Shown here in pieces: positions 39,095 through 46,886 of a DNA stretch of 64,000 nt (position 1 is its first letter; every line of letters starts with the position of its first letter). Location of the stretch: positions 682,001 to 746,000 of the forward strand of contig NZ_CP036498.1 in the NCBI RefSeq assembly GCF_018279705.1, read 5' to 3'. Position numbers and translations under genes: made by a program. The notes below the pieces were generated by a model. The model was given only the letters and a program-made list of their open reading frames with translations, was not told the origin of the DNA and searched no databases. Source of the DNA: Tardiphaga alba. GTDB taxonomy: Bacteria > Pseudomonadota > Alphaproteobacteria > Rhizobiales > Xanthobacteraceae.

Positions 39095-39588
39095 CCGATT
39101 CCTCCGCAGCCGGGAACGACACCAACAATCGCATCGTGGCGGTGACGCTCGATGAGGAGTCGATCGGCCGTTCCGGGCCGGATATCGAGCATGAGCGCGC
39201 CATCGCGATCTACGACCTGATCGAGGAAAACCTGTTTGCGCCGGAAGGCGCGGTGGCCGGTCCCTACACGCTGCATATCGGCATCACCGGCTCGCGGCTG
39301 ATGTTCGACATCCGCAAGGAAGACGGCACGCCGGTTGTTGCGCATCTGCTGTCGCTGACGCCGTTCCGCCGGATCGTGAAAGACTATTTCATGATCTGCG
39401 ACAGCTACTATCAGGCCATCCGCACCGCGACGCCGGACAAGATCGAAGCCATCGACATGGGCCGCCGCGGCATCCATGACGAAGGCTCGCGCACGCTGCA
39501 GGAACGCCTGGCCGGCAAGGTCCGCGTCGATTTCGAGACCTCGCGGCGGCTCTTCACCCTCATCTCCGTCCTGCACTGGAAGGGTTAA
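39091..39588 (+). CDS. UPF0262 family protein
   Basis: 165 residues of UPF0262: [20 protein letters not shown] at the N terminus, [40 protein letters not shown], and a long final helix with [20 protein letters not shown]. The function is unknown. The gene is always between hisD and a low-molecular-weight phosphatase in related genomes, as here. Its start overlaps the hisD stop by four bases. Confidence 0.92.
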   Translation: MTDSSAAGNDTNNRIVAVTLDEESIGRSGPDIEHERAIAIYDLIEENLFAPEGAVAGPYTLHIGITGSRLMFDIRKEDGTPVVAHLLSLTPFRRIVKDYFMICDSYYQAIRTATPDKIEAIDMGRRGIHDEGSRTLQERLAGKVRVDFETSRRLFTLISVLHWKG

Positions 39589-39591
39589 GGC

Positions 39592-40050
39592 TTGTCGGCG
39601 CCGCCCGTCGTGCGAACGCCACAATCCGTGCTGTTTGCCTGCGGGCAGAACAGCGTCCGCTCGCCGATGGCCGCGAGCCTCCTGCAGCAGATGTTTCCGC
39701 AAAAACTCTATGTCCGCTCGGCCGGCGTGAAGAAGGGCGAGCTCGATCCCTTCGTCGTCGCCGTGATGGCCGAGATGGGACAGGATCTGTCGAAACACCG
39801 GCCCATGACCTTCGAGGAACTCGAGGACTGGGAGGGGATGAATTTCGATCTCATCATCACCTTGTCGCCCGAAGCGCATCACAAGGCGCTGGAACTGACG
39901 CGGACCATGGCGGCGGATGTGGAATACTGGCCGACGGTGGATCCCACGGATACGCAAGGCAATCGCGAACAGAAACTCGCGGCGTATCGGGAGGTGATGG
40001 ATGGGTTGATGCTGCGGATAAAGAAGCGGTTTTCGCGGCCGAAGCCATAG
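39592..40050 (+). CDS. Low-molecular-weight phosphotyrosine phosphatase / ArsC-like protein
   Basis: 152 residues starting with TTG at 39592, three bases after the UPF0262 stop. The P-loop is VLFACGQNSVRSPMAASLL (C-x5-R-S at about residues 17-24) and the conserved Asp pair region is WPTVDPTDTQGN. It may act on phosphotyrosine or arsenate; the locus does not decide. In relatives the next genes are infA, maf and yacG, whereas here an insertion sequence intervenes. Confidence 0.88.
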   Translation: MSAPPVVRTPQSVLFACGQNSVRSPMAASLLQQMFPQKLYVRSAGVKKGELDPFVVAVMAEMGQDLSKHRPMTFEELEDWEGMNFDLIITLSPEAHHKALELTRTMAADVEYWPTVDPTDTQGNREQKLAAYREVMDGLMLRIKKRFSRPKP

Positions 40051-40155
40051 TTTCCCTCCCTCAAGCCGCGTAGCGGCGCAGTGGGGTCTGGCGGACGAAT
40101 TCGTCCGCCATAGGTGGCGCGTAGCGCCGGGTGGGGTCTCTCCCCACGGTACAAT
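40051..40155. repeat. REP-type repeat, left part next to insertion sequence
   Basis: CCCTCCCTCAAGCCGCG begins a REP palindrome of the type at 37546 (GGGTGGGGTCT and similar arms), containing the hairpin TGGCGGACGAATTCGTCCGCCA. It stops at the left end of the IS481-type element. A right counterpart lies at 41474-41575. Confidence 0.6.
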
Positions 40156-41470
40156 CCGGGTAGATTCCCGACAGATTAGACCGGGATGATGGTCGACAGG
40201 TCAGATTGCATCGGAGGGAGGACCGCCGATGCCTTTCGTGGAGACCTGTCGTATGGAAGAACGCGTTCGGATGCTGTCGGATTACGCCAGCGGGAACTGG
40301 AGCGTGACGGAGTTGTGCCGTCGCTACGGCATTGGCCGGGACACGTTTTACGAATGGCGCAGACGCCGCGATAGCGGGGTGGGCGACTGGTTTGTCGATC
40401 GCTCACATGCGCCGTTGCAGTGTCCGCATCGGACCGATCCGGCACGGGTCGAGAGCATCGTGGCCCTGCGCCGGCGATTTCCGCATCTGGGGCCGCGCAA
40501 GCTTCTGGCGATACTGGAGCGTCGCCATCCGGAACAGGCGTGGCCGGCAGCCTCGACGATCGGCGACCTGCTGAAGCAGGCCGGATTGATCGCACCGGTC
40601 AGGCGACGCCGGCGCCCGCTCGATCAACAACGGCCGTTCACTGCCGTCCATGTGGCCAACGACGAATGGGCGATCGACTTCAAAGGCTGGTTCCGCACCG
40701 GTGACGGCACGCGGGTCGATCCACTCACGCTGACCGACAGCGCGAGCCGCTATCTGCTTGGTGTGCAGATCGTGCCGATGACGATCGACGGCACGCGCCA
40801 GGCATTGACCGCGGTGTTCCAGCGCCATGGTCTGCCCCTGGCGATCCGCAGCGACAATGGCGCGCCGTTCGGCTCCAACGGCGCGGGTGGACTGACCCGG
40901 CTGTCGGCGTGGTGGCTCAAACTCGGCATTGTGCCGCACTTCGTGCATCCGGCCTCGCCGCAGGAAAACGGTCGCCACGAACGCATGCATCGCACATTGA
41001 AGCGGCAGACGTCCCGACCACCGGCCGCCACTGCGGCAGAGCAGCAGGCCCGGTTCGACGCCTTCAGGGCGCACTACAATGACGAGCGACCGCACGAGGC
41101 GATCGGTCAGGTCCCTCCGGCCGATCTTTACACGGCATCGACGCGACGGATGCCGGATCGTCTCGAGGATCCCTGGTATGACGCCGATCACGAGATCCGG
41201 CGGATCCGCAGCAGCGGCGAGATCATCTGGCACAAGCAGCCCGTTTTTATCAGCCTGGCGCTGGTGGGGGAGCTGGTCGGCATCGCCGAGCTCGAAACCG
41301 GCGACCATATCGTGCGCTTCTGCGACTACGATATCGGGCTGATCGACCGGCTGCGTGTCTTCCGTAGATTCGGTCCGCCACGCGAGAATGCGTACCGCCC
41401 GCCTGACCCGGAACCAAGCCAAAAACTGTCGACCATCATCCCGGTCCAAAGTGTCGATTATCATCCCGGT
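40156..41470 (+). mobile_element. IS481-family insertion sequence
   Basis: Single DDE transposase flanked by inverted repeats. Inner copies are identical: ACCGGGATGATGGTCGACAG at 40180-40199 and its complement at 41426-41445. Outer, degenerate copies sit at 40156-40174 (CCGGGTAGATTCCCGACAG) and 41451-41469, five to six bases further out. The exact ends are uncertain by a few bases and no clear target duplication is seen. It lies inside a REP repeat between the phosphatase and maf genes. Confidence 0.82.
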
Positions 41471-41473
41471 TGA
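40229..41473 (+). CDS. IS481-family transposase
   Basis: 414 residues. An N-terminal helix-turn-helix (SVTELCRRYGIGRDTFYEWR) precedes the DDE core: WAIDFKGWF with the first Asp, then SDNGAPF with the second Asp, and the Glu in ASPQENGRHERMHRTLK. The final region (ADLYTASTRRMPD) is usual. The strong GGAGGGAGGA box is 8 bases upstream of ATG 40229. The stop codon overlaps the right outer inverted repeat. The reading frame is complete, so the copy may be active. Confidence 0.92.
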   Translation: MPFVETCRMEERVRMLSDYASGNWSVTELCRRYGIGRDTFYEWRRRRDSGVGDWFVDRSHAPLQCPHRTDPARVESIVALRRRFPHLGPRKLLAILERRHPEQAWPAASTIGDLLKQAGLIAPVRRRRRPLDQQRPFTAVHVANDEWAIDFKGWFRTGDGTRVDPLTLTDSASRYLLGVQIVPMTIDGTRQALTAVFQRHGLPLAIRSDNGAPFGSNGAGGLTRLSAWWLKLGIVPHFVHPASPQENGRHERMHRTLKRQTSRPPAATAAEQQARFDAFRAHYNDERPHEAIGQVPPADLYTASTRRMPDRLEDPWYDADHEIRRIRSSGEIIWHKQPVFISLALVGELVGIAELETGDHIVRFCDYDIGLIDRLRVFRRFGPPRENAYRPPDPEPSQKLSTIIPVQSVDYHPG

Positions 41474-41575
41474 ACACACGTGACGTCAGCGTTTGTGGCA
41501 GCACCCCACCCGTCTTGAAGCTCGCTGAACGCTCGCTTCAAGCCACCCTCCCCAGTCGCTTCGCTCCGGGGAAGG
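41474..41575. repeat. REP-type repeat, right part after insertion sequence
   Basis: GTGACGTCAGCGTTTGTGGCAGCACCCCACCCGTC-like sequence is the complement of the core of the repeat at 37546. It is followed by GCTTCAAGCCACCCTCCCC and CTTCGCTCCGGGGAAGG. It looks like the other half of the element at 40051. The remaining 41576-41707 holds no gene that I can recognise. Confidence 0.6.
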
Positions 41576-41707
41576 AAAAGAAAGAACTGCTCGTCTCGCG
41601 GCCGCATTCAGTCCCACCATCTCACCTCCCGTGGAACAGCTTCCGCGGTTGTCGAAGCAGGGGGCATCCGATAGGTTCCGGCCGCAATTTCAGGATCATC
41701 GCCTCGC

Positions 41708-42331
41708 ATGCTCGGCCGTCCCAAATTCGTTCTCGCCTCCGGTTCGCCCCGCCGTGTCAGCCTGCTGGGTCAGGCCGGCATCGAGCCCGATGCGCTGCGG
41801 CCGGCCGATGTGGACGAGACGCCGAAGCGCGGTGAGCTGCCGCGCGCCTGCGCCAATCGCCTGGCCCGCGCCAAGGCGGATGCCGCGCTGAAATCGGTCC
41901 AGCTCGATGACGAGTTGCGCGGGTCGTTCATCCTCGCGGCCGACACCGTGGTCGCGGTCGGCCGCCGCATCCTGCCCAAGGCGGAGCTTGTAGACGAAGC
42001 CTCGCAATGCCTGCGGCTGCTGTCCGGCCGCAACCACCGCGTCTACACCTCGATCTGCCTGGTGACGCCGAAAGAAGGCTTTCGCCAGCGGCTGGTCGAG
42101 ACCCGCGTCCGCTTCAAGCGGCTGACCGAAGACGACATCAACACCTATATCGGCTCCGGCGAATGGCGCGGCAAAGCCGGTGGCTATGCGATCCAGGGCA
42201 TTGCCGGCTCCTTCGTGGTGAAGATGGTCGGCTCCTATACGAGCGTGGTCGGCCTGCCGCTCTATGAAACCACCACGCTGCTCGCCGGCGAGGGGTTCCC
42301 GATCCGGTTCGGCTGGTTGAATGCCAGTTAA
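41708..42331 (+). CDS. maf: Maf-like nucleoside triphosphate pyrophosphatase
   Basis: 207 residues. The N-terminal [19 protein letters not shown] is the substrate-binding signature. Further motifs are [13 protein letters not shown] (catalytic Asp in LAADTVV) and [20 protein letters not shown]. Maf proteins hydrolyse modified or canonical NTPs to remove them from the pool and affect cell division. The stop of maf overlaps the ATG of yacG by 11 bases, which supports coupling. Confidence 0.94.
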   Translation: MLGRPKFVLASGSPRRVSLLGQAGIEPDALRPADVDETPKRGELPRACANRLARAKADAALKSVQLDDELRGSFILAADTVVAVGRRILPKAELVDEASQCLRLLSGRNHRVYTSICLVTPKEGFRQRLVETRVRFKRLTEDDINTYIGSGEWRGKAGGYAIQGIAGSFVVKMVGSYTSVVGLPLYETTTLLAGEGFPIRFGWLNAS

Positions 42332-42506
42332 GGCCAAGGACAACGTGGTGCCGCGCGCCAAACCCTGCCCGATCTGCGACGAGCCATCGGTCGCGGCGTC
42401 AAAACCGTTCTGCTCGGAGCGCTGCCGCGATGTCGATCTCAATCGCTGGCTGTCGGGCAATTACGCGATTCCAGGCCGCCCGACCGATGACGAGGACGGC
42501 GAATAG
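42321..42506 (+). CDS. yacG: DNA gyrase inhibitor YacG
   Basis: 61 residues. The zinc ribbon is [14 protein letters not shown] then [19 protein letters not shown] with the CxxC ... CxxxC pattern. The acidic C-terminal tail (DDEDGE) is usual. YacG binds GyrB and inhibits its DNA binding. It overlaps the maf stop. The tRNA-Phe gene is 145 bases downstream. Confidence 0.93.
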   Translation: MPVKAKDNVVPRAKPCPICDEPSVAASKPFCSERCRDVDLNRWLSGNYAIPGRPTDDEDGE

Positions 42507-42651
42507 GCGCATCGCCCGCGGGCCGTGACGGCCCGTTGCTTGGCGTTGTTTTGACGGCGAAATTCTCTCTGTAAAATCGCTGTCATGCGGGTGGACAGCG
42601 CCGATTTGCCTGACTATAAACCGGCCGCTCCCCCGGTTCGCCGCGGGCGGC

Positions 42652-42727
42652 GCCCAGGTAGCTCAGTTGGTAGAGCATGCGACTGAAAATCGCAGTGTCG
42701 GTGGTTCGATCCCGCCCCTGGGCACCA
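42652..42727 (+). tRNA. tRNA-Phe (anticodon GAA), integration site
   Basis: GCCCAGGTAGCTCAGTTGGT ... anticodon loop CTGAAAA with GAA ... GGTTCGATCCC T arm ... CCTGGGCACCA. 76 bases with encoded CCA. The tyrosine integrase gene starts 87 bases downstream in the same orientation, so the 3' part of this tRNA is the likely attL of the genomic island to the right. Confidence 0.97.
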
Positions 42728-42814
42728 TCGGCTTCCCAAGCCTTTGGCGCCAAAGACAATCCAGCAAAAACAATGACTTGAGAGCTACCCGGTGATACAC
42801 ACGGGTGATACACA

Positions 42815-44359
42815 ATGCCTCTCGCCATGTCTCGTCCTTTCAAGCATCCCAAAACGGGCATCTATTGGTTGCGAAAACGCGTCCCAGACGAGCTCATCAA
42901 GCTTGTGGGAAAGCGAGAGGAGCTCCGTACGCTCGGGACAAAGGATCCCGCTTTAGCGAAAGTGAAGCACGCCGCCGCCTTGGCTGAAATCGAGGCGAAA
43001 TGGGCCAACCTTAGGTCAGGCGAGAAGAGTCTGACCGAGCGTGAGGCGCACCATTTGGCAGCGCCGTTCTATGACCGATGGTTGCAGCGATACCTGGAAA
43101 ATCCGAGCCAGCAAACTGATTGGCGCGTGGACTTAGGTCTCCGGCTTTTTCAGCCCAGTCTGATCTCGGCGAATTACGAGTTCCTCTACAACAACGCTGA
43201 CATCGTTCTTGATAGGGATGAACTACGAGTCCGAGAAATGGAGCGGTGGTGCCTGGAATGGGCCGACAGCTGCGCGTCAAATCTTGGCCATCGGTTGGCT
43301 GGTAACGACAACAGGATACTGGCTCGGGCGATCGGAGCTGCAGTTCAGCGGGCCAGTATCGCTTTGCAGCAGCTGGCACAAGGCGTTAGTGCGGCAGTGC
43401 CTATCGCAGCGAGCAGCTCGCCTATCTTCGCTTCGTTGCACTCTCAAGAGCCATTCGCATTCAGCGATCTGGTTGATGGTTGGGCTAAAGAGCGCCGTCC
43501 TGTTGAGAAAACGTTGTATGAATGGTCGCGCGTCGTGAAACAGCTGGTCGCGTTCTTAAAGCATGACAATGCTCGGGCGCTTACTGGCGACGACATGGTT
43601 CGCTGGAAAGAAGCCATGTTAACTGAAGGTCTTCGGCCCAAGACGATCCAGGATGCCAAACTCGCGCCGGTTCGGGCAATTCTCCAGTGGGGCGTCGCCA
43701 ACAAGAAGCTTAATTCGAATGTTGCGGACGGCATCTCGCTCGACACTCGAAGCAAGCAGAATGAGAAAAAGCGCAGCTTCACAGACGAAGAGGCCAAAAT
43801 TGTTCTTACTGCTGCGATGGCGTCTTCCGATCCGGTGAAGCGTTGGGTGCCGTGGATCGGAGCTTATTCCGGAGCGCGCGTGTCTGAGATCTGCCAACTG
43901 CGTCGCGAGGACGTAGTCGAGATCGATGGCATCTGGTGCATCAAGATCATGCCCGAGGCCGGCTCAGTAAAGACGGCGGGATCTGAGCGCATTATCCCGG
44001 TCCACCCAGCCCTAGATAAGAGCGGGTTTCTGAAGTTCGCCCTTCAGAAAAAGGCGGGCCCCATATTTCCTGAGTTGTCGCCAGATAAATTCGGAAAGCG
44101 TGGGGGCAATGGGACGAAGGTCATTGGACGGTTCGTCCGGCAGCTCGGCATCACCGACCCGCGTATTTCTCCGAGCCATTCTTGGCGCCACCGGATGAAA
44201 ACGCTCGGGCGCCGCCACGGCCTGGCGAAGGACATTCTTGAGGCAATGACCGGCCACGGATCAAAATCGGTGGCTGACGCATACGGGGAGTTTCCAGTTG
44301 AAGCGCTCTACCGTGAGCTCTGTAAGGTGCCTCAGCTAAACGTTGGTGTTGCGAAATAA
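42815..44359 (+). CDS. Tyrosine-type site-specific integrase
   Basis: 514 residues. An N-terminal DUF6538-like domain (MSRPFKHPKTGIYWLRKRVP) precedes the core-binding and catalytic domains. Catalytic residues: Arg in GAYSGARVSEICQLRRED, the HxxR box in SHSWRHRMKTLG, His/Trp in MTGHGSKSVADAYGEF and the nucleophile Tyr there. Upstream is tRNA-Phe. This arrangement is that of an integrative element inserted in the tRNA 3' end. Base composition is lower in GC than the core genes. Excision partners (xis) are not seen here. Confidence 0.94.
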   Translation: MPLAMSRPFKHPKTGIYWLRKRVPDELIKLVGKREELRTLGTKDPALAKVKHAAALAEIEAKWANLRSGEKSLTEREAHHLAAPFYDRWLQRYLENPSQQTDWRVDLGLRLFQPSLISANYEFLYNNADIVLDRDELRVREMERWCLEWADSCASNLGHRLAGNDNRILARAIGAAVQRASIALQQLAQGVSAAVPIAASSSPIFASLHSQEPFAFSDLVDGWAKERRPVEKTLYEWSRVVKQLVAFLKHDNARALTGDDMVRWKEAMLTEGLRPKTIQDAKLAPVRAILQWGVANKKLNSNVADGISLDTRSKQNEKKRSFTDEEAKIVLTAAMASSDPVKRWVPWIGAYSGARVSEICQLRREDVVEIDGIWCIKIMPEAGSVKTAGSERIIPVHPALDKSGFLKFALQKKAGPIFPELSPDKFGKRGGNGTKVIGRFVRQLGITDPRISPSHSWRHRMKTLGRRHGLAKDILEAMTGHGSKSVADAYGEFPVEALYRELCKVPQLNVGVAK

Positions 44360-44598
44360 GCATTCACCCAGGTGAACGAAGTCAGCAATCAACCTGCAGC
44401 GGCCAATCTTGAAAGCGGAAGTCCTAGCCAAGCCATGAAGCGTGAGCCAAGGGTCCGCTATCAAGACTGCACCTAAAGATAGATCAATTTCGATTTCGGA
44501 GGGCTTGAGTTGCTTCCCCGTGATCTAATATACCCAAAAAAGGAAGCTTGGCCGAACGAGACTAAGAAGAGAGGCCAGTTCGATTGGGGGGCGTTCTC
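44360..44598. other. Intergenic region before the purZ-like gene
   Basis: 239 bases without a gene. It contains AT-rich stretches (TCTAATATACCCAAAAAAGG near 44525-44544) that may be a promoter for the next gene. A TTGAGT and TAATAT pair at 44507-44534 has a 15-base spacer, too short for confidence. Confidence 0.4.
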
Positions 44599-46200
44599 GT
44601 GAAGTATCTGATCGCGATTTCCGGGCCTGTCGCGTCCGGAAAATCCGCCCTTGCGCAAGAATTCATCGCGCGTTTCAAGGCGCACCGGATTTCTACCCGC
44701 CAGCTATTGTTCGACGCCGGCGCGGCGGACGAGCGACAGGCATTGATCGACACCGGAAAACGTCTTGACGCCGAAACCGAAGGGACTTGGGTTCGCGACG
44801 GCATTGCCAGGTATGTGCAGCAGCACGAAGCCACCCACGATGTAATCATCGTGGACTCGGTGCGCATTGCAGCACAGGTTCGGCATCTCCGGCAGGAGTA
44901 TGGCTCCAAGTTCGTTCACATACACGTCTCTGTCCCATACGAGGTCGCGAAGGAGCGTTACGACAAGCGCGCCGGTTCATCTGATCAGGCTGTTCCGTAT
45001 GATGTCGTGCGATCTGACCCCACCGAAAGCCAGGTTTGGGGTCTGGACCGCATTGCCGATCGCATCGTCGAAAATGTCAATTGTGAGCCTCCTTCGCTCC
45101 TGGCCCTGGCGGTTGCCGGGCTCGGCCTTCATCCTCGGACCGCGGAGCAGTGCGTAGACGTGATCGTGAGCGGCCAGTATGGCAGCGAAGGCAAGGGACA
45201 TATCTGCGCGCATCTAGCCGGCGGATACGACGTGCTCATGCGGGTTGGTGGTCCGAATGCAGGCCACAACGTAGCGTATCCAAAGTATAACTATCGCCAG
45301 CTCCCGTCGGGGACCCAGTCTAATACGGATGCCAAGCTTCTCATTGCTGCGGGATCGACGATCAGACCCACGATCATGCTGCGGGAGATCGCGCAGTGCG
45401 GCGCAGCAGGACGCGTGGTCATCGACGAGCAGGCGCTCGTCATTGAGGACTGGGACGTCGAATTCGAAAGCTCGGAAGGCGGCCTTGGTACGATTGGATC
45501 GACAAAACAAGGCGCCGGCTCAGCTCTGGCGCGGAAGATCCTCAATCGCGGCGAGAAGCCGCTCCTCGGTGGTCCCGTCAGACTGGCGAAGCATCATCCG
45601 GATCTACTGCCGTTCGTAGGATCCGTCGGTCGCGAATTGGAGGATGCTTATAGTTCGGGTGCGAAGATCATGCTCGAAGGGACGCAAGGGACGGATCTCA
45701 GTCTGCTGCACGGTAGCTATCCACACGTCACCGCGCGCGAGACGACAGCGTCGGGATGTATCGCTGACGCAGGTGTCGCATCATCTCGGGTCAGGAAGGT
45801 CGTCATGGTTGTGCGACGCTATCCGATCCGCGTCGGCGGCGAGTCCGGTCCGATGGACATCCCGATCGACTTCAAGATCGTGTCCGAACGGTCGGGCGTG
45901 CCATACGAGGAAATCCTCCGCACCGAGGTCGGATCCGTGTCGGGCAATCAGCGGCGCGTCGCCGAATTTGACTGGGAGCAACTGCGACGATCCGCCGTTC
46001 TGAACGGCGCGACGGACATCGCGCTCTCGTTCTCCGATTACATCAGTATCGAGAACAGGAAAGCGGACCGCTTCGACGAATTGACCGATGAGACGCGGGA
46101 GTTCATTGCGTTGGTGGAAAAAGTGGCTAACGCGCCCGTCAGTCTGGTCTCGACGAGGTTCGAACGCGGCGGCGTGATCGACCGGAGGAACTGGCGTTGA
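44599..46200 (+). CDS. P-loop kinase fused to a PurA/PurZ-type adenylosuccinate synthetase homologue
   Basis: 533 residues. Residues 1-165 are a P-loop kinase (Walker A GPVASGKSALAQ at 9-20; DVIIVDSVR; a lid-like VPYEVAKERYDKR), similar to nucleotide or dephospho-CoA kinases. Residues about 185-533 resemble PurA: GQYGSEGKG (192-200), GGPNAGHNV, EGTQGTDLSLLHGSYPHVT, IRVGGESG, GSVSGNQRRVAEFDW, and a tail GVIDRRNW like archaeal PurA. The general base Asp of GDEGKG in PurA is Ser196, as in phage PurZ, which makes the precursor of diaminopurine deoxynucleotide. Substrate is inferred. GTG 44599 is chosen, with GGGGGG upstream; TTG 44584 is in frame. The next gene overlaps by 3 bases. Confidence 0.85.
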   Translation: MKYLIAISGPVASGKSALAQEFIARFKAHRISTRQLLFDAGAADERQALIDTGKRLDAETEGTWVRDGIARYVQQHEATHDVIIVDSVRIAAQVRHLRQEYGSKFVHIHVSVPYEVAKERYDKRAGSSDQAVPYDVVRSDPTESQVWGLDRIADRIVENVNCEPPSLLALAVAGLGLHPRTAEQCVDVIVSGQYGSEGKGHICAHLAGGYDVLMRVGGPNAGHNVAYPKYNYRQLPSGTQSNTDAKLLIAAGSTIRPTIMLREIAQCGAAGRVVIDEQALVIEDWDVEFESSEGGLGTIGSTKQGAGSALARKILNRGEKPLLGGPVRLAKHHPDLLPFVGSVGRELEDAYSSGAKIMLEGTQGTDLSLLHGSYPHVTARETTASGCIADAGVASSRVRKVVMVVRRYPIRVGGESGPMDIPIDFKIVSERSGVPYEEILRTEVGSVSGNQRRVAEFDWEQLRRSAVLNGATDIALSFSDYISIENRKADRFDELTDETREFIALVEKVANAPVSLVSTRFERGGVIDRRNWR

Positions 46201-46886
46201 ACGAAGCAGATCTGACCAACAATTTCCCGCGACTCTGGCATATGGCGGAGGCGGGAAGCTGGGAATCCATCAAGAAGCATGGCTTGCTGAGCGCAACCGC
46301 GCTCCTGGACCTTTACAAGGTCACAGGCATGGCCCGCACCGCTATCGAATCCGAACGACGCCCAGAGTCCGTGAAGGTCACCGCTGACGGCTTGGAGGGT
46401 GCGATCATCCGGGACAACAAACCGATGACGGCGTCCGCCCTCGAGAAATGTCTCGATCCGGATATTACGCCAAAGGAATGGTTTGAGCTATTGAACGACA
46501 GATCCTTCTTTTGGCTGTCAAGGGACAGGCTACGGACTCTATTGGGCGCCAAGGCATACAGGGGCAGGCCGCAGACCGTTCTTACGGTTGACACCCAATC
46601 TCTCCTGAAGGCCCATAGAGAAACTGTCCAGCTTAGTCCGATCAATAGTGGGGCGACGCTCTACAATCCCCAACCGCGCGGCCGCAATACGTTCTCGTCC
46701 ATTGCCGACTATCCTTTCGAGGAATGGCGTAAGAAGAGAAATCTGGCCAACTCCATAGTCGAATTGGTGGTGCCTGGAGGTGTGAAGGACATTGCGGATC
46801 ACGTTGTCGCGGTCCATTCCTTCGAGAAGGGCGTTTCAACCGAGTTGTGGAGGCGCCCAGGATCCAGTCCGGATGACGGCCCTTAG
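46197..46886 (+). CDS. DUF7002 family protein
   Basis: 229 residues. NNFPRLWHMAEAGSWESIKK, ATALLDLYKV, RDNKPM and FFWLSRDRLRTLLGAKAYRG match the DUF7002 family as I know it. Some regions (LWHMAEAGSW and the SPINSGAT element) resemble ADP-ribosyltransferase-like folds, but this is weak. No function is established. It starts with a TTG that overlaps the stop of the PurZ-like gene, with a strong GGAGGA 9 bases upstream, so the two are co-translated. Its last codons overlap those of the convergent ATP-grasp-like gene by 4 bases. Confidence 0.75.
   Translation: MNEADLTNNFPRLWHMAEAGSWESIKKHGLLSATALLDLYKVTGMARTAIESERRPESVKVTADGLEGAIIRDNKPMTASALEKCLDPDITPKEWFELLNDRSFFWLSRDRLRTLLGAKAYRGRPQTVLTVDTQSLLKAHRETVQLSPINSGATLYNPQPRGRNTFSSIADYPFEEWRKKRNLANSIVELVVPGGVKDIADHVVAVHSFEKGVSTELWRRPGSSPDDGP

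Noticed and set aside
44507..44534. Possible promoter TTGAGT...TAATAT before the PurZ-like gene
   Set aside because: Spacer of 15 bases is too short for a confident call.
46197..46886. DUF7002 protein as a DarT-type ADP-ribosyltransferase toxin
   Set aside because: The resemblance is slight, no catalytic triad can be pointed out, and no macrodomain antitoxin lies nearby.
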